From: Roseburia sp.
Lineage (GTDB): Bacteria > Bacillota > Clostridia > Lachnospirales > Lachnospiraceae
Reading direction: 5' to 3'
DNA: 5,904 nt
Assembly: GCA_030844625.1 (NCBI GenBank)
Contig: JAUUNJ010000170.1
Coordinates: 1-5,904, forward strand
Position 1 is the first letter of the stretch; every line of letters begins with the position of its first letter. Shown one piece after another: positions 1 to 5,615 of this stretch. The notes below the pieces were generated by a model that saw only the letters and a program-made list of their open reading frames with translations, was not told where the DNA came from and ran no database searches. The position numbers were made by a program, and so were the translations under genes.

Positions 1-37
1 CAAACACAATACTTTGTTTTCCCAACATATTTCCCAT
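1..37 (-). CDS. Possible start of a leftward gene, cut by the window edge
   Basis: An ATG at 37..35 opens a frame with no stop up to the left edge, reading MGNMLGKQSIVF. A purine-rich CAGGT lies 8 nt upstream (minus strand), acceptable as a ribosome binding site. A second in-frame ATG at 28..26 has GGGA only 3 nt upstream and is less likely. Twelve residues do not allow a family call. If real, the gene is divergent from putP and shares its upstream region. I found no convincing promoter for it between 38 and 200, so this stays tentative. Confidence 0.25.
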   Translation of the reverse strand, partial: MGNMLGKQSIVF

Positions 38-198
38 ATTATTTTACCTGCCTATCACTTGATATTTTCTAGTATTTCCACCCTTATGTTAATTATTCTC
101 ATTTTTCACATAAACACATCCTGTTTTGTTCTTTATGCCAGTTAACAACTCCCATGCCTGATATCAGAGTTTATCATTTTAACACTTTAGTTTTTTAC

Positions 199-227
199 TT
201 GATTAAATTGCGGATTTTTAATACAAT
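199..227 (+). promoter_or_regulatory. Probable sigma-A promoter of putP
   Basis: TTGATT (199-204) and TACAAT (222-227) are separated by exactly 17 nt, matching the housekeeping consensus at 4/6 and 5/6 positions. The predicted transcription start near 234 would give a leader of about 80 nt before putP. This is the best promoter match in the upstream region. Position and spacing are read directly; activity is inferred. Confidence 0.55.
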
Positions 228-244
228 ATGTAGGTATGTACATA
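227..244. promoter_or_regulatory. TATGTA direct repeat and palindrome at the putP promoter (operator-like)
   Basis: TATGTA occurs at 227-232 and again at 235-240, and the second copy is the left half of the perfect 10-bp palindrome TATGTACATA (235-244). The element overlaps the end of the -10 box and the predicted start site of the putP promoter, which is where a repressor would bind. In AT-rich DNA such a repeat can arise by chance, and no known regulator site is recognised. Confidence 0.25.
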
Positions 245-284
245 AATAGTATTTATTGGGGCACTGTCCTAAATTAATACGACA

Positions 285-304
285 TATAATAAAATAAGAA
301 GGGA
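285..304 (+). promoter_or_regulatory. Alternative -10 box and ribosome binding site of putP
   Basis: A perfect TATAAT lies at 285-290, but no -35 element stands at the right distance (262-267 reads CACTGT), so it is at best a secondary promoter and may be chance. AAGGGA at 299-304, 9 nt before the ATG, is the putP Shine-Dalgarno sequence and supports the start at 314. Confidence 0.35.
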
Positions 305-313
305 ATTAAATTT

Positions 314-1849
314 ATGACTACATCAGAAATCGGAATCCTTATAGCCATTATATTCTATATGCTGGTTATGATTGGAATCGGAATTTACTTTTCGAAACAG
401 AGCGACACTACAGGCGACTTCTATTTGGGTGGAAGAAAGCTGGGACCTTTTGTTACAGCCATGAGCGCCGAGGCATCTGACATGAGCAGTTGGCTTTTAA
501 TGGGTCTCCCGGGAGTTGCATATCTGACAGGTGTCTGCGATGCTTTCTGGACAGCTGCTGGACTTGCCATCGGTACATATGTTAACTGGCTTATTGTTGC
601 CAAAAGGCTTAGAAAATATACTGTTATTTGTGGAAATGCAATCACAATTCCGGACTTCTTTGCCAATCGATACAGAGATAAAAAAATATTAAAAAGTGTC
701 TCCGCACTGATTATCATTATTTTCTTTGTACCTTATACAGCATCCGGATTCGCAGCATGCGGTAAGCTGTTCCATTCCTTATTTGGAATCAATTATCTTA
801 CAGCAATGATTGTCAGCGCAATCATCATTGTTGCTTACACTACTCTGGGTGGTTTCCTTGCCGCAAGTACAACTGATTTTATTCAAAGTATTGTTATGAC
901 AATTGCGCTTATAATTGTTTTAGTATATGGTACCACATCTGTAGGTGGCGTCGATCAGGTAATCGCCAATGTTAAAGATTTGCCGGGATATCTTAATTTA
1001 AATGCCACATTTGATTCTGTAACCAATTCAGCAAATTCATATGGACTCATCACAATTTTTTCCACGCTTGCATGGGGACTTGGATATTTCGGTATGCCAC
1101 ATATTCTTTTAAGATTTATGGCAATTGAAGACGCCAATAAATTAAAACTTTCCAGAAGAATTGCCAGCATATGGGTTGTTATTTCAATGGCAATTGCAGT
1201 GTTCATTGGTGTGATTGGATTCAGTATGTCGGCTCATGGAGTTGTTGGAATTTTCGGTTCCTTTGACTCCGAAACAATTATTGTTCAAATCGCACATGTT
1301 CTAAGTAATCACGGTGTATTATTCGCAATTATGGCTGGTATTATTCTTGCCGGCATTCTTGCTTCTACTATGTCGACAGCAGACTCCCAACTTCTTGCAG
1401 CATCTTCAAGCGTTTCAGAAAATCTATTAGAAGGTGTGTTTAATATTAAACTGTCTGAGAAATCTAAAATCATTGTTGCAAGAGGTGCAGTTATCATTAT
1501 TGCAATTATCGGAATGCTTTTAGCAAGTAACCCTAAAAGTTCCGTATTCCAGATTGTATCCTTTGCATGGGCAGGTTTTGGTGCCACTTTCGGTCCTGTA
1601 ATGCTCTTTGCTTTATTCTGGAAGCGTTCCAACAAATACGGTGCAATCTCAGGTATGGTTGCCGGTGGAATCATGATTTTCGTATGGAAGTTTGTAATAC
1701 GCCCATTAGGAGGTGCATGGGATATTTATGAACTGCTTCCTGCATTCATCGTTGCTTCCATATTTATTATTGTTGTAAGTCTACTTACACCTGCTCCTTC
1801 GGAAGACATTGTAAAAGAATACGAATCTGTAAAGAACACACAAATATAA
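314..1849 (+). CDS. putP: Sodium/proline symporter PutP (SSF family)
   Basis: Encodes a 511-residue inner-membrane transporter that imports L-proline with Na+. It matches the E. coli PutP pattern along its whole length: FYLGGRKLGPFVTAMSA early on, the TM2 sodium/proline motif ASDMSSWLLMGLPG (D56, M57, S58), the family signature GGFLA followed by TDFIQ (from G179), WGLGYFGMPHIL, the TM8 sodium-site residues S354 and T355 in MSTADSQLL, and FAWAGFGATFGP near the end. Length fits the family (E. coli about 500) and about 13 membrane helices are expected. AAGGGA 9 nt upstream supports this ATG. It is a single-gene unit with its own promoter and terminator. In a clostridium the proline may serve Stickland fermentation, osmoprotection or biosynthesis; the sequence does not decide. 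The E. coli residues G52 and G58 are replaced by E53 and S59. Substrate is inferred from homology; another SSF solute is possible but unlikely. Confidence 0.93.
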   Translation: MTTSEIGILIAIIFYMLVMIGIGIYFSKQSDTTGDFYLGGRKLGPFVTAMSAEASDMSSWLLMGLPGVAYLTGVCDAFWTAAGLAIGTYVNWLIVAKRLRKYTVICGNAITIPDFFANRYRDKKILKSVSALIIIIFFVPYTASGFAACGKLFHSLFGINYLTAMIVSAIIIVAYTTLGGFLAASTTDFIQSIVMTIALIIVLVYGTTSVGGVDQVIANVKDLPGYLNLNATFDSVTNSANSYGLITIFSTLAWGLGYFGMPHILLRFMAIEDANKLKLSRRIASIWVVISMAIAVFIGVIGFSMSAHGVVGIFGSFDSETIIVQIAHVLSNHGVLFAIMAGIILAGILASTMSTADSQLLAASSSVSENLLEGVFNIKLSEKSKIIVARGAVIIIAIIGMLLASNPKSSVFQIVSFAWAGFGATFGPVMLFALFWKRSNKYGAISGMVAGGIMIFVWKFVIRPLGGAWDIYELLPAFIVASIFIIVVSLLTPAPSEDIVKEYESVKNTQI

Positions 1850-1867
1850 AAAATATAAAGAAAAAGA

Positions 1868-1906
1868 AAAAGAGAAAGAACAGCCGAAAACTGTTCTTTC
1901 TCTTTT
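1868..1906. terminator. Bidirectional intrinsic terminator between putP and the sulfatase gene
   Basis: A 16-bp perfect stem (1868-1883 with 1891-1906) surrounds the 7-nt loop CCGAAAA. One arm is all purine except for C1881, the other all pyrimidine except for G1893. On the plus strand the stem ends in TTTT and continues into T-rich sequence. On the minus strand it is followed by TCTTTTTCTTTATA. It lies 18 nt after the putP stop and 4 nt after the stop of the convergent gene, so one hairpin can end both transcripts. Confidence 0.85.
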
Positions 1907-1910
1907 CTAT

Positions 1911-3989
1911 TTATTTTACCTCAAAAAAGGAATCTACTCTGTTCTTTACATCAAACATATTATTATATTCTAATATATTATATTGCAGTAATATGTCATA
2001 GTAAGGCGAATCCTTGTCTCCATTCTTATAGAAGTTCCCATCTTTCCCGATATAGCCGTATTTTGTTAAAATAGGTACTTCTTCCCTTACCTTGGATACA
2101 AACTCCTGATATCCGCTTTTTGCAAGTCCTGCAGTATCTAAAACCAATGAGCTCATATAATTGGCACTGATATATACATCGCTCTGTTCTTCAATATCAT
2201 AATTTGCCCATATAACAAATTGGGTATTGCGCTTAATAAGTTTTCTATATATCTTGTCCAGATTATATCCTTTCTTGATTTCACTATAAAATTCATCTTC
2301 CAATTTTGGCTGATGATCCCCATAAAATACAATAATTGTAGGCTCGTCAACGCCCTCAAAATATTCAACGATTCTCTTTAATGCGTCATCGGTATGCTTC
2401 ATCAGATTCACATACTGCTGCGCTTCCGGGGCATTAATATCATATCCCAGCTTTATATCATCAGACACCCCTTCTGCTGTAAAAGGGCTATGATTTTGCA
2501 TCGTTACATTGAACATCCAGAACGGACCATTGTTTTCTTCTTTGTAATCTTCATATTCGGATATAATTCGATCCACATCTCCCACATCCGAAATATGTCT
2601 TCCCACTCGGTCTGTATCATCCGCAAAATCATCCATTGTAATAAACCGATTAAATCCCAGCAATGGATATACCTTATCTCTTTTATATCCACTTCCTTTA
2701 TATGGATGCATCGCCAGCAGCCCTCCATAATTCTGTGATTTCAATGTTGTTGTAAGAGATGCCATCGGGTCATTGATATATGTGGTATACGCTGTAATTC
2801 CATTTGGAATAAATGCCATGGAATTGGAAGTAAGTGCTTCAAATTCTGTTGCAGCAGTACCCCCGCCGAATATGGAGACAAACATCTGACCTTTTATTGC
2901 ATTGTCACTGAGACTATGATAGAAAGGCATACAATCCTGACTAATCTTAAAATCCGTAAAGGAAGAAAAATCTGTAAAAGCTTCATCCATAATCATAATA
3001 ATATTCGGCAATTCATCCTGAGATGCAGTAGCCTCTGTTCCCTTATATTCTTCTGCCATTTTCTCCACTGCATCAATGGAATATCCTTTCGGCTTTTCCA
3101 CCATCAGATCTTTGATGCTCTTTACAAAAGAAACATACATGCCATTTTTATTGAAAGTTTCCTGGGGTTTAAAATATTTAATTTTTAATGCTTTATCATA
3201 TTCATCCGATTCCATGAAAGTTTTATAACCAGAAACTACAACAACAACTGCCAGTACAATTGGAATTACTCTCCATCCTTTTCTGGTAAGTGTATTTTTC
3301 CCAAGTTTCATGGCAAGAAAGCTGATTGCAATCTGACTCATTAACAATAAATATGTGTAAAAGTCTAATGTATAGCTATACCCTCCTGCCACATTTGCAG
3401 CAGTCTCAATATTCAAGATATCTACTGCCAGCAATCCTGTTCCACGGAACATAATTACAAAATAATTTGCAAGACCAAAAACTACCGTCACTATATTTAA
3501 TCCAATAACTGCCGCCTTAAAACTGTTAAACACTGCATATAAGACCATAAATATCATAAATATAATAAGCATATTTAAATTTATGATTTCCTGACTGAAT
3601 TCCTGATATTGATATCCCTGTGAAACCTGCAGCATAATAAAGTTTTCTACCATCACCAGACAACTGAACAGTATGGATATTGCAATATTTAATTTCTGCG
3701 GAATTTTTATTTTTATAAACAACAAAACCGATGGAACAATCAACAGTATTGTAGGAGCTAAAAATCTTTGCCAATAAACAATATCCTTTTCTTTATACAA
3801 TCCTTGAATAAGCAATAAAGAATACACTCCTGCAAAAATGCATACTGAAATTATTTTAATAATCAGAATAGTTATTTCCTTTTGATGCTCATTTATTTTG
3901 CCGGGCTTTTTTACAAACATTTTTATTCTTTTGGTTAATTTGTCTGTATTCTCTTGGCCTCCTGTTTCTCCCCTCTGCATTTCTTTCAT
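1911..3989 (-). CDS. LTA synthase family membrane sulfatase (LtaS-like)
   Basis: A 692-residue membrane enzyme: a polar N-terminus, about seven membrane helices (roughly residues 39-63, 76-94, 99-121, 137-155, 159-181, 209-227, 239-257), then an extracellular alkaline-phosphatase/sulfatase-fold domain from about 330. The residues that in LtaS bind Mn2+ and form the glycerophosphate intermediate are present: E336 (IMDEAF), nucleophile T378 (GGGTAATEF), D558 and H559 (YGDHQP). Substrate-site counterparts R437 (KRDKVYP) and H500 (MQNHSPF) also occur; the LtaS Trp before the Arg is Tyr here (Y435). The family moves phosphoglycerol from lipid onto lipoteichoic acid or other envelope glycans; the acceptor here is unknown. 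The open frame extends to an ATG at 4067, but that lies upstream of the predicted transcription start. The ATG at 3989 is preceded by AGGTGA, so I chose it; 3980 is the nearest alternative. Seven helices exceed the five of LtaS. Transcribed alone. Confidence 0.88.
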   Translation of the reverse strand: MKEMQRGETGGQENTDKLTKRIKMFVKKPGKINEHQKEITILIIKIISVCIFAGVYSLLLIQGLYKEKDIVYWQRFLAPTILLIVPSVLLFIKIKIPQKLNIAISILFSCLVMVENFIMLQVSQGYQYQEFSQEIINLNMLIIFMIFMVLYAVFNSFKAAVIGLNIVTVVFGLANYFVIMFRGTGLLAVDILNIETAANVAGGYSYTLDFYTYLLLMSQIAISFLAMKLGKNTLTRKGWRVIPIVLAVVVVVSGYKTFMESDEYDKALKIKYFKPQETFNKNGMYVSFVKSIKDLMVEKPKGYSIDAVEKMAEEYKGTEATASQDELPNIIMIMDEAFTDFSSFTDFKISQDCMPFYHSLSDNAIKGQMFVSIFGGGTAATEFEALTSNSMAFIPNGITAYTTYINDPMASLTTTLKSQNYGGLLAMHPYKGSGYKRDKVYPLLGFNRFITMDDFADDTDRVGRHISDVGDVDRIISEYEDYKEENNGPFWMFNVTMQNHSPFTAEGVSDDIKLGYDINAPEAQQYVNLMKHTDDALKRIVEYFEGVDEPTIIVFYGDHQPKLEDEFYSEIKKGYNLDKIYRKLIKRNTQFVIWANYDIEEQSDVYISANYMSSLVLDTAGLAKSGYQEFVSKVREEVPILTKYGYIGKDGNFYKNGDKDSPYYDILLQYNILEYNNMFDVKNRVDSFFEVK

Positions 3990-3999
3990 CCTCTCACCT
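3990..3999 (-). promoter_or_regulatory. Ribosome binding site that sets the sulfatase start
   Basis: Minus-strand AGGTGAGAGG lies directly before the ATG at 3989. Its AGG core is 7 nt from that ATG, an optimal distance. The later GAGAGG would sit 9 nt before the next in-frame ATG at 3980. The upstream ATG at 4067 would precede the predicted transcript, and the one at 4037 would be almost leaderless. Confidence 0.65.
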
Positions 4000-4048
4000 A
4001 CATTTCCATATTTAAATATTGTTAATTTATTTAACATTAATCCTTTGC

Positions 4049-4077
4049 ATTGTATCGCAAGCAACATATTTTTTCAA
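4049..4077 (-). promoter_or_regulatory. Sigma-A promoter of the LtaS-like gene
   Basis: On the minus strand, TTGAAA (4077..4072) and TACAAT (4054..4049) are separated by exactly 17 nt, each matching consensus at 5/6 positions. Transcription should begin near 4042, giving a leader of about 50 nt before the ATG at 3989. The promoter lies just downstream of the rubrerythrin terminator, so the two genes are separate units. Confidence 0.7.
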
Positions 4078-4091
4078 GTTTATATGCTCCG

Positions 4092-4123
4092 GACCCAAAG
4101 ATAAGAACCATTTTATATGGGTC
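4092..4123. repeat. Imperfect inverted repeat between terminator and promoter
   Basis: GACCCA (4092-4097) pairs with TGGGTC (4118-4123) across 20 nt, with weak further pairing of ATAA (4101-4104) to TTAT (4113-4116). It lies upstream of the -35 box of the sulfatase promoter and has no U-tract on either strand, so it is not a terminator. It could be an upstream regulator site or chance. Confidence 0.25.
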
Positions 4124-4128
4124 TATAC

Positions 4129-4169
4129 ATAAAAAGTACCCGAACATATATACAATATACATTCGGGTA
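4129..4169 (-). terminator. Intrinsic terminator of rubrerythrin
   Basis: The minus strand reads TACCCGAA, an AT-rich inner stem and loop, TTCGGGTA, then CTTTTTAT. The outer 8-bp arms are 4162-4169 and 4137-4144, and the interior (alternating TA sequence) extends the pairing. The U-tract (4135-4131) follows the stem directly. It begins 25 nt after the rubrerythrin stop codon. Confidence 0.82.
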
Positions 4170-4193
4170 ATACATGGATTATAAATATGTATT

Positions 4194-4730
4194 TTAATAA
4201 TTTTCCGCTTTAATTTGGAAATATGATTGTGGATGAGCACATACCGGGCAAACCTCAGGTGCTTTCTTTCCTACACAAATATGTCCACAGTTCGCACACT
4301 GCCAGATTACATCATTATCTTTAGAAAATACCAGTTCGCCTTTAACGTTTTCGAGAAGTTTTCTGTATCTGTCCTCATGCTCTTTTTCAACTGCCGCTAC
4401 ACCATCAAACAAATCCGCAATTTTATCAAATCCCTCTTCTCTGGCTTCTTTTGCAAAAGTAGCGTACATATCCGTCCATTCATAGTTTTCTCCTTCTGCT
4501 GCCGCCAGAAGATTTTCTGCTGTCGAACCAATACCTCCGTTTAATAATTTAAACCACATCTTTGCATGCTCTTTTTCATTATTGGCTGTCTCTTCAAAAA
4601 TAGCAGCAATTTGGTTATATCCATCCTTCTTAGCCTTTGAGGCAAAATATGTATATTTGTTTCTTGCCTCAGACTCGCCCGCAAATGCAGTCATTAAATT
4701 AGCTTCTGTTTTTGATCCTTTTAATTCCAT
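4194..4730 (-). CDS. rbr: Rubrerythrin (diiron peroxidase with C-terminal rubredoxin domain)
   Basis: A 178-residue cytoplasmic protein that reduces hydrogen peroxide to water with electrons from rubredoxin or NADH-linked donors, protecting anaerobes from oxygen. The ferritin-like four-helix domain covers about residues 1-130, with probable diiron ligands E19 ([11 protein letters not shown]), E52 and H55 (NEKEH), E81 and E84 (GENYEW), and E115 and H118 (VEKEH). The rubredoxin-like domain has C145, C148, C161 and C164 in the CxxCG...CPVC pattern, which should hold one Fe(Cys)4 centre. The domain order is that of classical rubrerythrin, not the reverse type, and the length is near normal (191 in Desulfovibrio vulgaris). 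AGGAGG 8 nt before the ATG is a near-perfect ribosome binding site. It has its own promoter and terminator. PerR control is common for such genes, but I found no convincing PerR box. Confidence 0.96.
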   Translation of the reverse strand: MELKGSKTEANLMTAFAGESEARNKYTYFASKAKKDGYNQIAAIFEETANNEKEHAKMWFKLLNGGIGSTAENLLAAAEGENYEWTDMYATFAKEAREEGFDKIADLFDGVAAVEKEHEDRYRKLLENVKGELVFSKDNDVIWQCANCGHICVGKKAPEVCPVCAHPQSYFQIKAENY

Positions 4731-4772
4731 TTACCTTTCCTCCTTTAATGTAATTTTTTACCAATTAATTTT

Positions 4773-4781
4773 ATTATATCA
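4773..4781 (-). promoter_or_regulatory. Extended -10 promoter of rubrerythrin
   Basis: The minus strand reads TGATATAAT: a perfect TATAAT (4778..4773) preceded by the TGn extension. There is no recognisable -35 box 16-18 nt upstream, as is usual for extended -10 promoters. Two A6 tracts (4805-4810 and 4792-4797, T6 on the plus strand) lie upstream, 13 nt apart, and could act as an UP-like element. The predicted leader is about 35 nt. Confidence 0.5.
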
Positions 4782-4810
4782 CAGTAAGATATTTTTTCAC
4801 TATATTTTTT

Positions 4811-4848
4811 AGGACCTTCCCGGCAAAATTGCTTGCCGGAAAGGTCCT
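4811..4848 (-). terminator. Strong hairpin after the spoVA operon, without a U-tract
   Basis: AGGACCTT (4811-4818) pairs with AAGGTCCT (4841-4848), and CCGGCAA (4820-4826) with TTGCCGG (4833-4839). Only the C/A pair at 4819/4840 is mismatched, and the loop is the 6 nt AATTGC. It is by far the most GC-rich hairpin in the window and lies about 40 nt after the last gene of the operon, where a terminator is expected. On the minus strand, however, it is followed by AAAAAATATA instead of a run of U. It may be an inefficient terminator, a 3'-end stabiliser, or a site read in another way. Confidence 0.45.
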
Positions 4849-4885
4849 ATTCATAAGTGAATTCTATTCCATTATGTTCTAAAAA

Positions 4886-5068
4886 CTAAATCATTTTCCC
4901 CAGATCATCCACAATACTTCTCATTTGCTCTTTTGAATTCGTACTTCTTGCAGCTTCAAGAACCTGTCTTTTTTCTGCATCTGTCATATTCGCAAAGGTC
5001 TCCATGGCTTTTTCATTCATTGCCAGTTGAAAAGCCAGACCTGAAGGCATTTCCTTATAGTTTTCCAT
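4886..5068 (-). CDS. Small hypothetical protein coupled to spoVAC
   Basis: A 60-residue soluble protein of unknown function, starting MENYKEMPSG and ending VDDLGKMI. The frame is open to an ATG at 5119, but the start at 5068 is preferred: its ATG shares one base with the spoVAC stop (TAATG), the mark of translational coupling, and GGGGTGG lies 5 nt upstream. There is no signal peptide, membrane segment or cysteine. It is rich in Met, Glu, Lys and Ala, and helices are likely at about 10-24, 28-43 and 46-58. The pattern GLAFQLAMNEKAMETFANM, then EKRQVLEAA and SKEQM..IV, reminds me of short uncharacterised clostridial proteins and loosely of helical C-terminal segments of YdeI-like proteins; I cannot confirm either. 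Its position suggests expression in the forespore with SpoVAC. Low doubt that it is a gene, high doubt on role. Confidence 0.75.
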   Translation of the reverse strand: MENYKEMPSGLAFQLAMNEKAMETFANMTDAEKRQVLEAARSTNSKEQMRSIVDDLGKMI

Positions 5069-5526
5069 TATAACCACCCCATCATTTTTCCTATCCAATA
5101 AATTAACCCTAATACCCAACTGCTAAATATTCCGTAAAGTATAACCGGTCCCGCTATTGTAAATATTTTTGCTCCAACACCAAAAACCTGTCCTTCCGAC
5201 TGAAATTCTATGGCAGGTGCAACAACCCCGTTGGCAAATCCGGTAATTGGAACAAGACACCCTGCGCCTCCCACTTTTGCAATTTTAGGATAAATATTAA
5301 GACCGGTAAGTAATACACTTTCAAAAACCAAAACCAAGGTTGTCCAGCTGGCAGCATCTTCCTTTGGCATCCCAAAGTACATGAATATTTCCAGCCAGAC
5401 TTGTCCCATAAGACAAATGAGTCCACCAATCCAGAACGCATTCAGCATATCTTTTGCCAGGTTGTTATTTGGTGTTATTCGTTCTACATATTCATTATAC
5501 TGCTGTTTTTTTTCTTCACTTTCCAT
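5068..5526 (-). CDS. spoVAC: Stage V sporulation protein AC
   Basis: A 152-residue multi-pass protein of the spore inner membrane, part of the SpoVA channel that takes up dipicolinic acid (Ca-DPA) during sporulation and releases it on germination; in Bacillus subtilis SpoVAC behaves as a mechanosensitive channel. A polar N-terminus (1-28) precedes membrane segments at about 30-52, 61-83, 86-108 and 112-146 (probably two). Family motifs are G34-GLIC and G41-Q42, GGAGCLVPITGFAN (86-99), and E107-F-x-S-E-G. Length and the polar N-terminus fit SpoVAC; the paralogue SpoVAEb is shorter. The ATG at 5526 is weakly supported: AGGGG is 13 nt away and GAG(TG) about 5 nt, so the start could be off by a few codons. 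It lies 89 nt after spoVAB and is coupled to a 60-residue gene, where spoVAD would normally follow. In relatives this operon is sigma-G dependent; no sigma-G promoter is visible here. Confidence 0.92.
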   Translation of the reverse strand: MESEEKKQQYNEYVERITPNNNLAKDMLNAFWIGGLICLMGQVWLEIFMYFGMPKEDAASWTTLVLVFESVLLTGLNIYPKIAKVGGAGCLVPITGFANGVVAPAIEFQSEGQVFGVGAKIFTIAGPVILYGIFSSWVLGLIYWIGKMMGWL

Positions 5527-5615
5527 ATTACACTCATATCCCCTAAAAAATATATTTTATAATCTTTTCACCGACGACAAAAAGTTGTCTCTTCACCATG
5601 ACCTCTTCACTTTTC

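Larger units (their letters stand above)
38..313. other. Non-coding region upstream of putP
   Basis: No credible gene lies here on either strand. It contains small symmetric elements: the 10-bp palindrome CTGATATCAG (158-167), which lies between the arms AACTC (147-151) and GAGTT (167-171) with a one-base overlap at 167; TTATGT/ACATAA arms at 84-89 and 108-113; and the palindrome TATGTACATA (235-244). The putP promoter signals are listed separately. I see no riboswitch or T-box architecture. Confidence 0.6.

Noticed and set aside
1309..1674. Minus-strand open frame inside putP
   Set aside because: Antisense shadow of a conserved membrane-protein frame; no domain resemblance or start signals.
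2394..2738. Plus-strand open frames inside the sulfatase gene
   Set aside because: They lie antisense to a well-supported coding region, have no family resemblance and lack credible ribosome binding sites.
3990..4067. N-terminal extension of the sulfatase starting at the ATG at 4067
   Set aside because: A TTGAAA-N17-TACAAT promoter places transcription start near 4042, downstream of that ATG, and the ATG at 3989 has a better ribosome binding site.
4227..4544. Plus-strand open frame opposite rubrerythrin
   Set aside because: It is a shadow of the conserved rubrerythrin frame, with unnatural Phe/Cys/Ser-rich composition.
4757..4780. PerR box near the rubrerythrin promoter
   Set aside because: The best alignment to TTATAATnATTATAA matches about 10 of 14 positions, and in DNA this AT-rich that is not meaningful.
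5069..5119. Longer form of the 60-residue protein beginning at 5119
   Set aside because: The extra 17 residues lie wholly inside spoVAC, while the ATG at 5068 forms a TAATG overlap with its stop and has GGGGTGG upstream.
5527..5615. Sigma-G or sigma-F promoter in front of spoVAC
   Set aside because: GGTGAAAAGA resembles part of a sigma-F -10 element, but no matching -35 stands 15 nt upstream and no CATnnTA-type sigma-G element is present.
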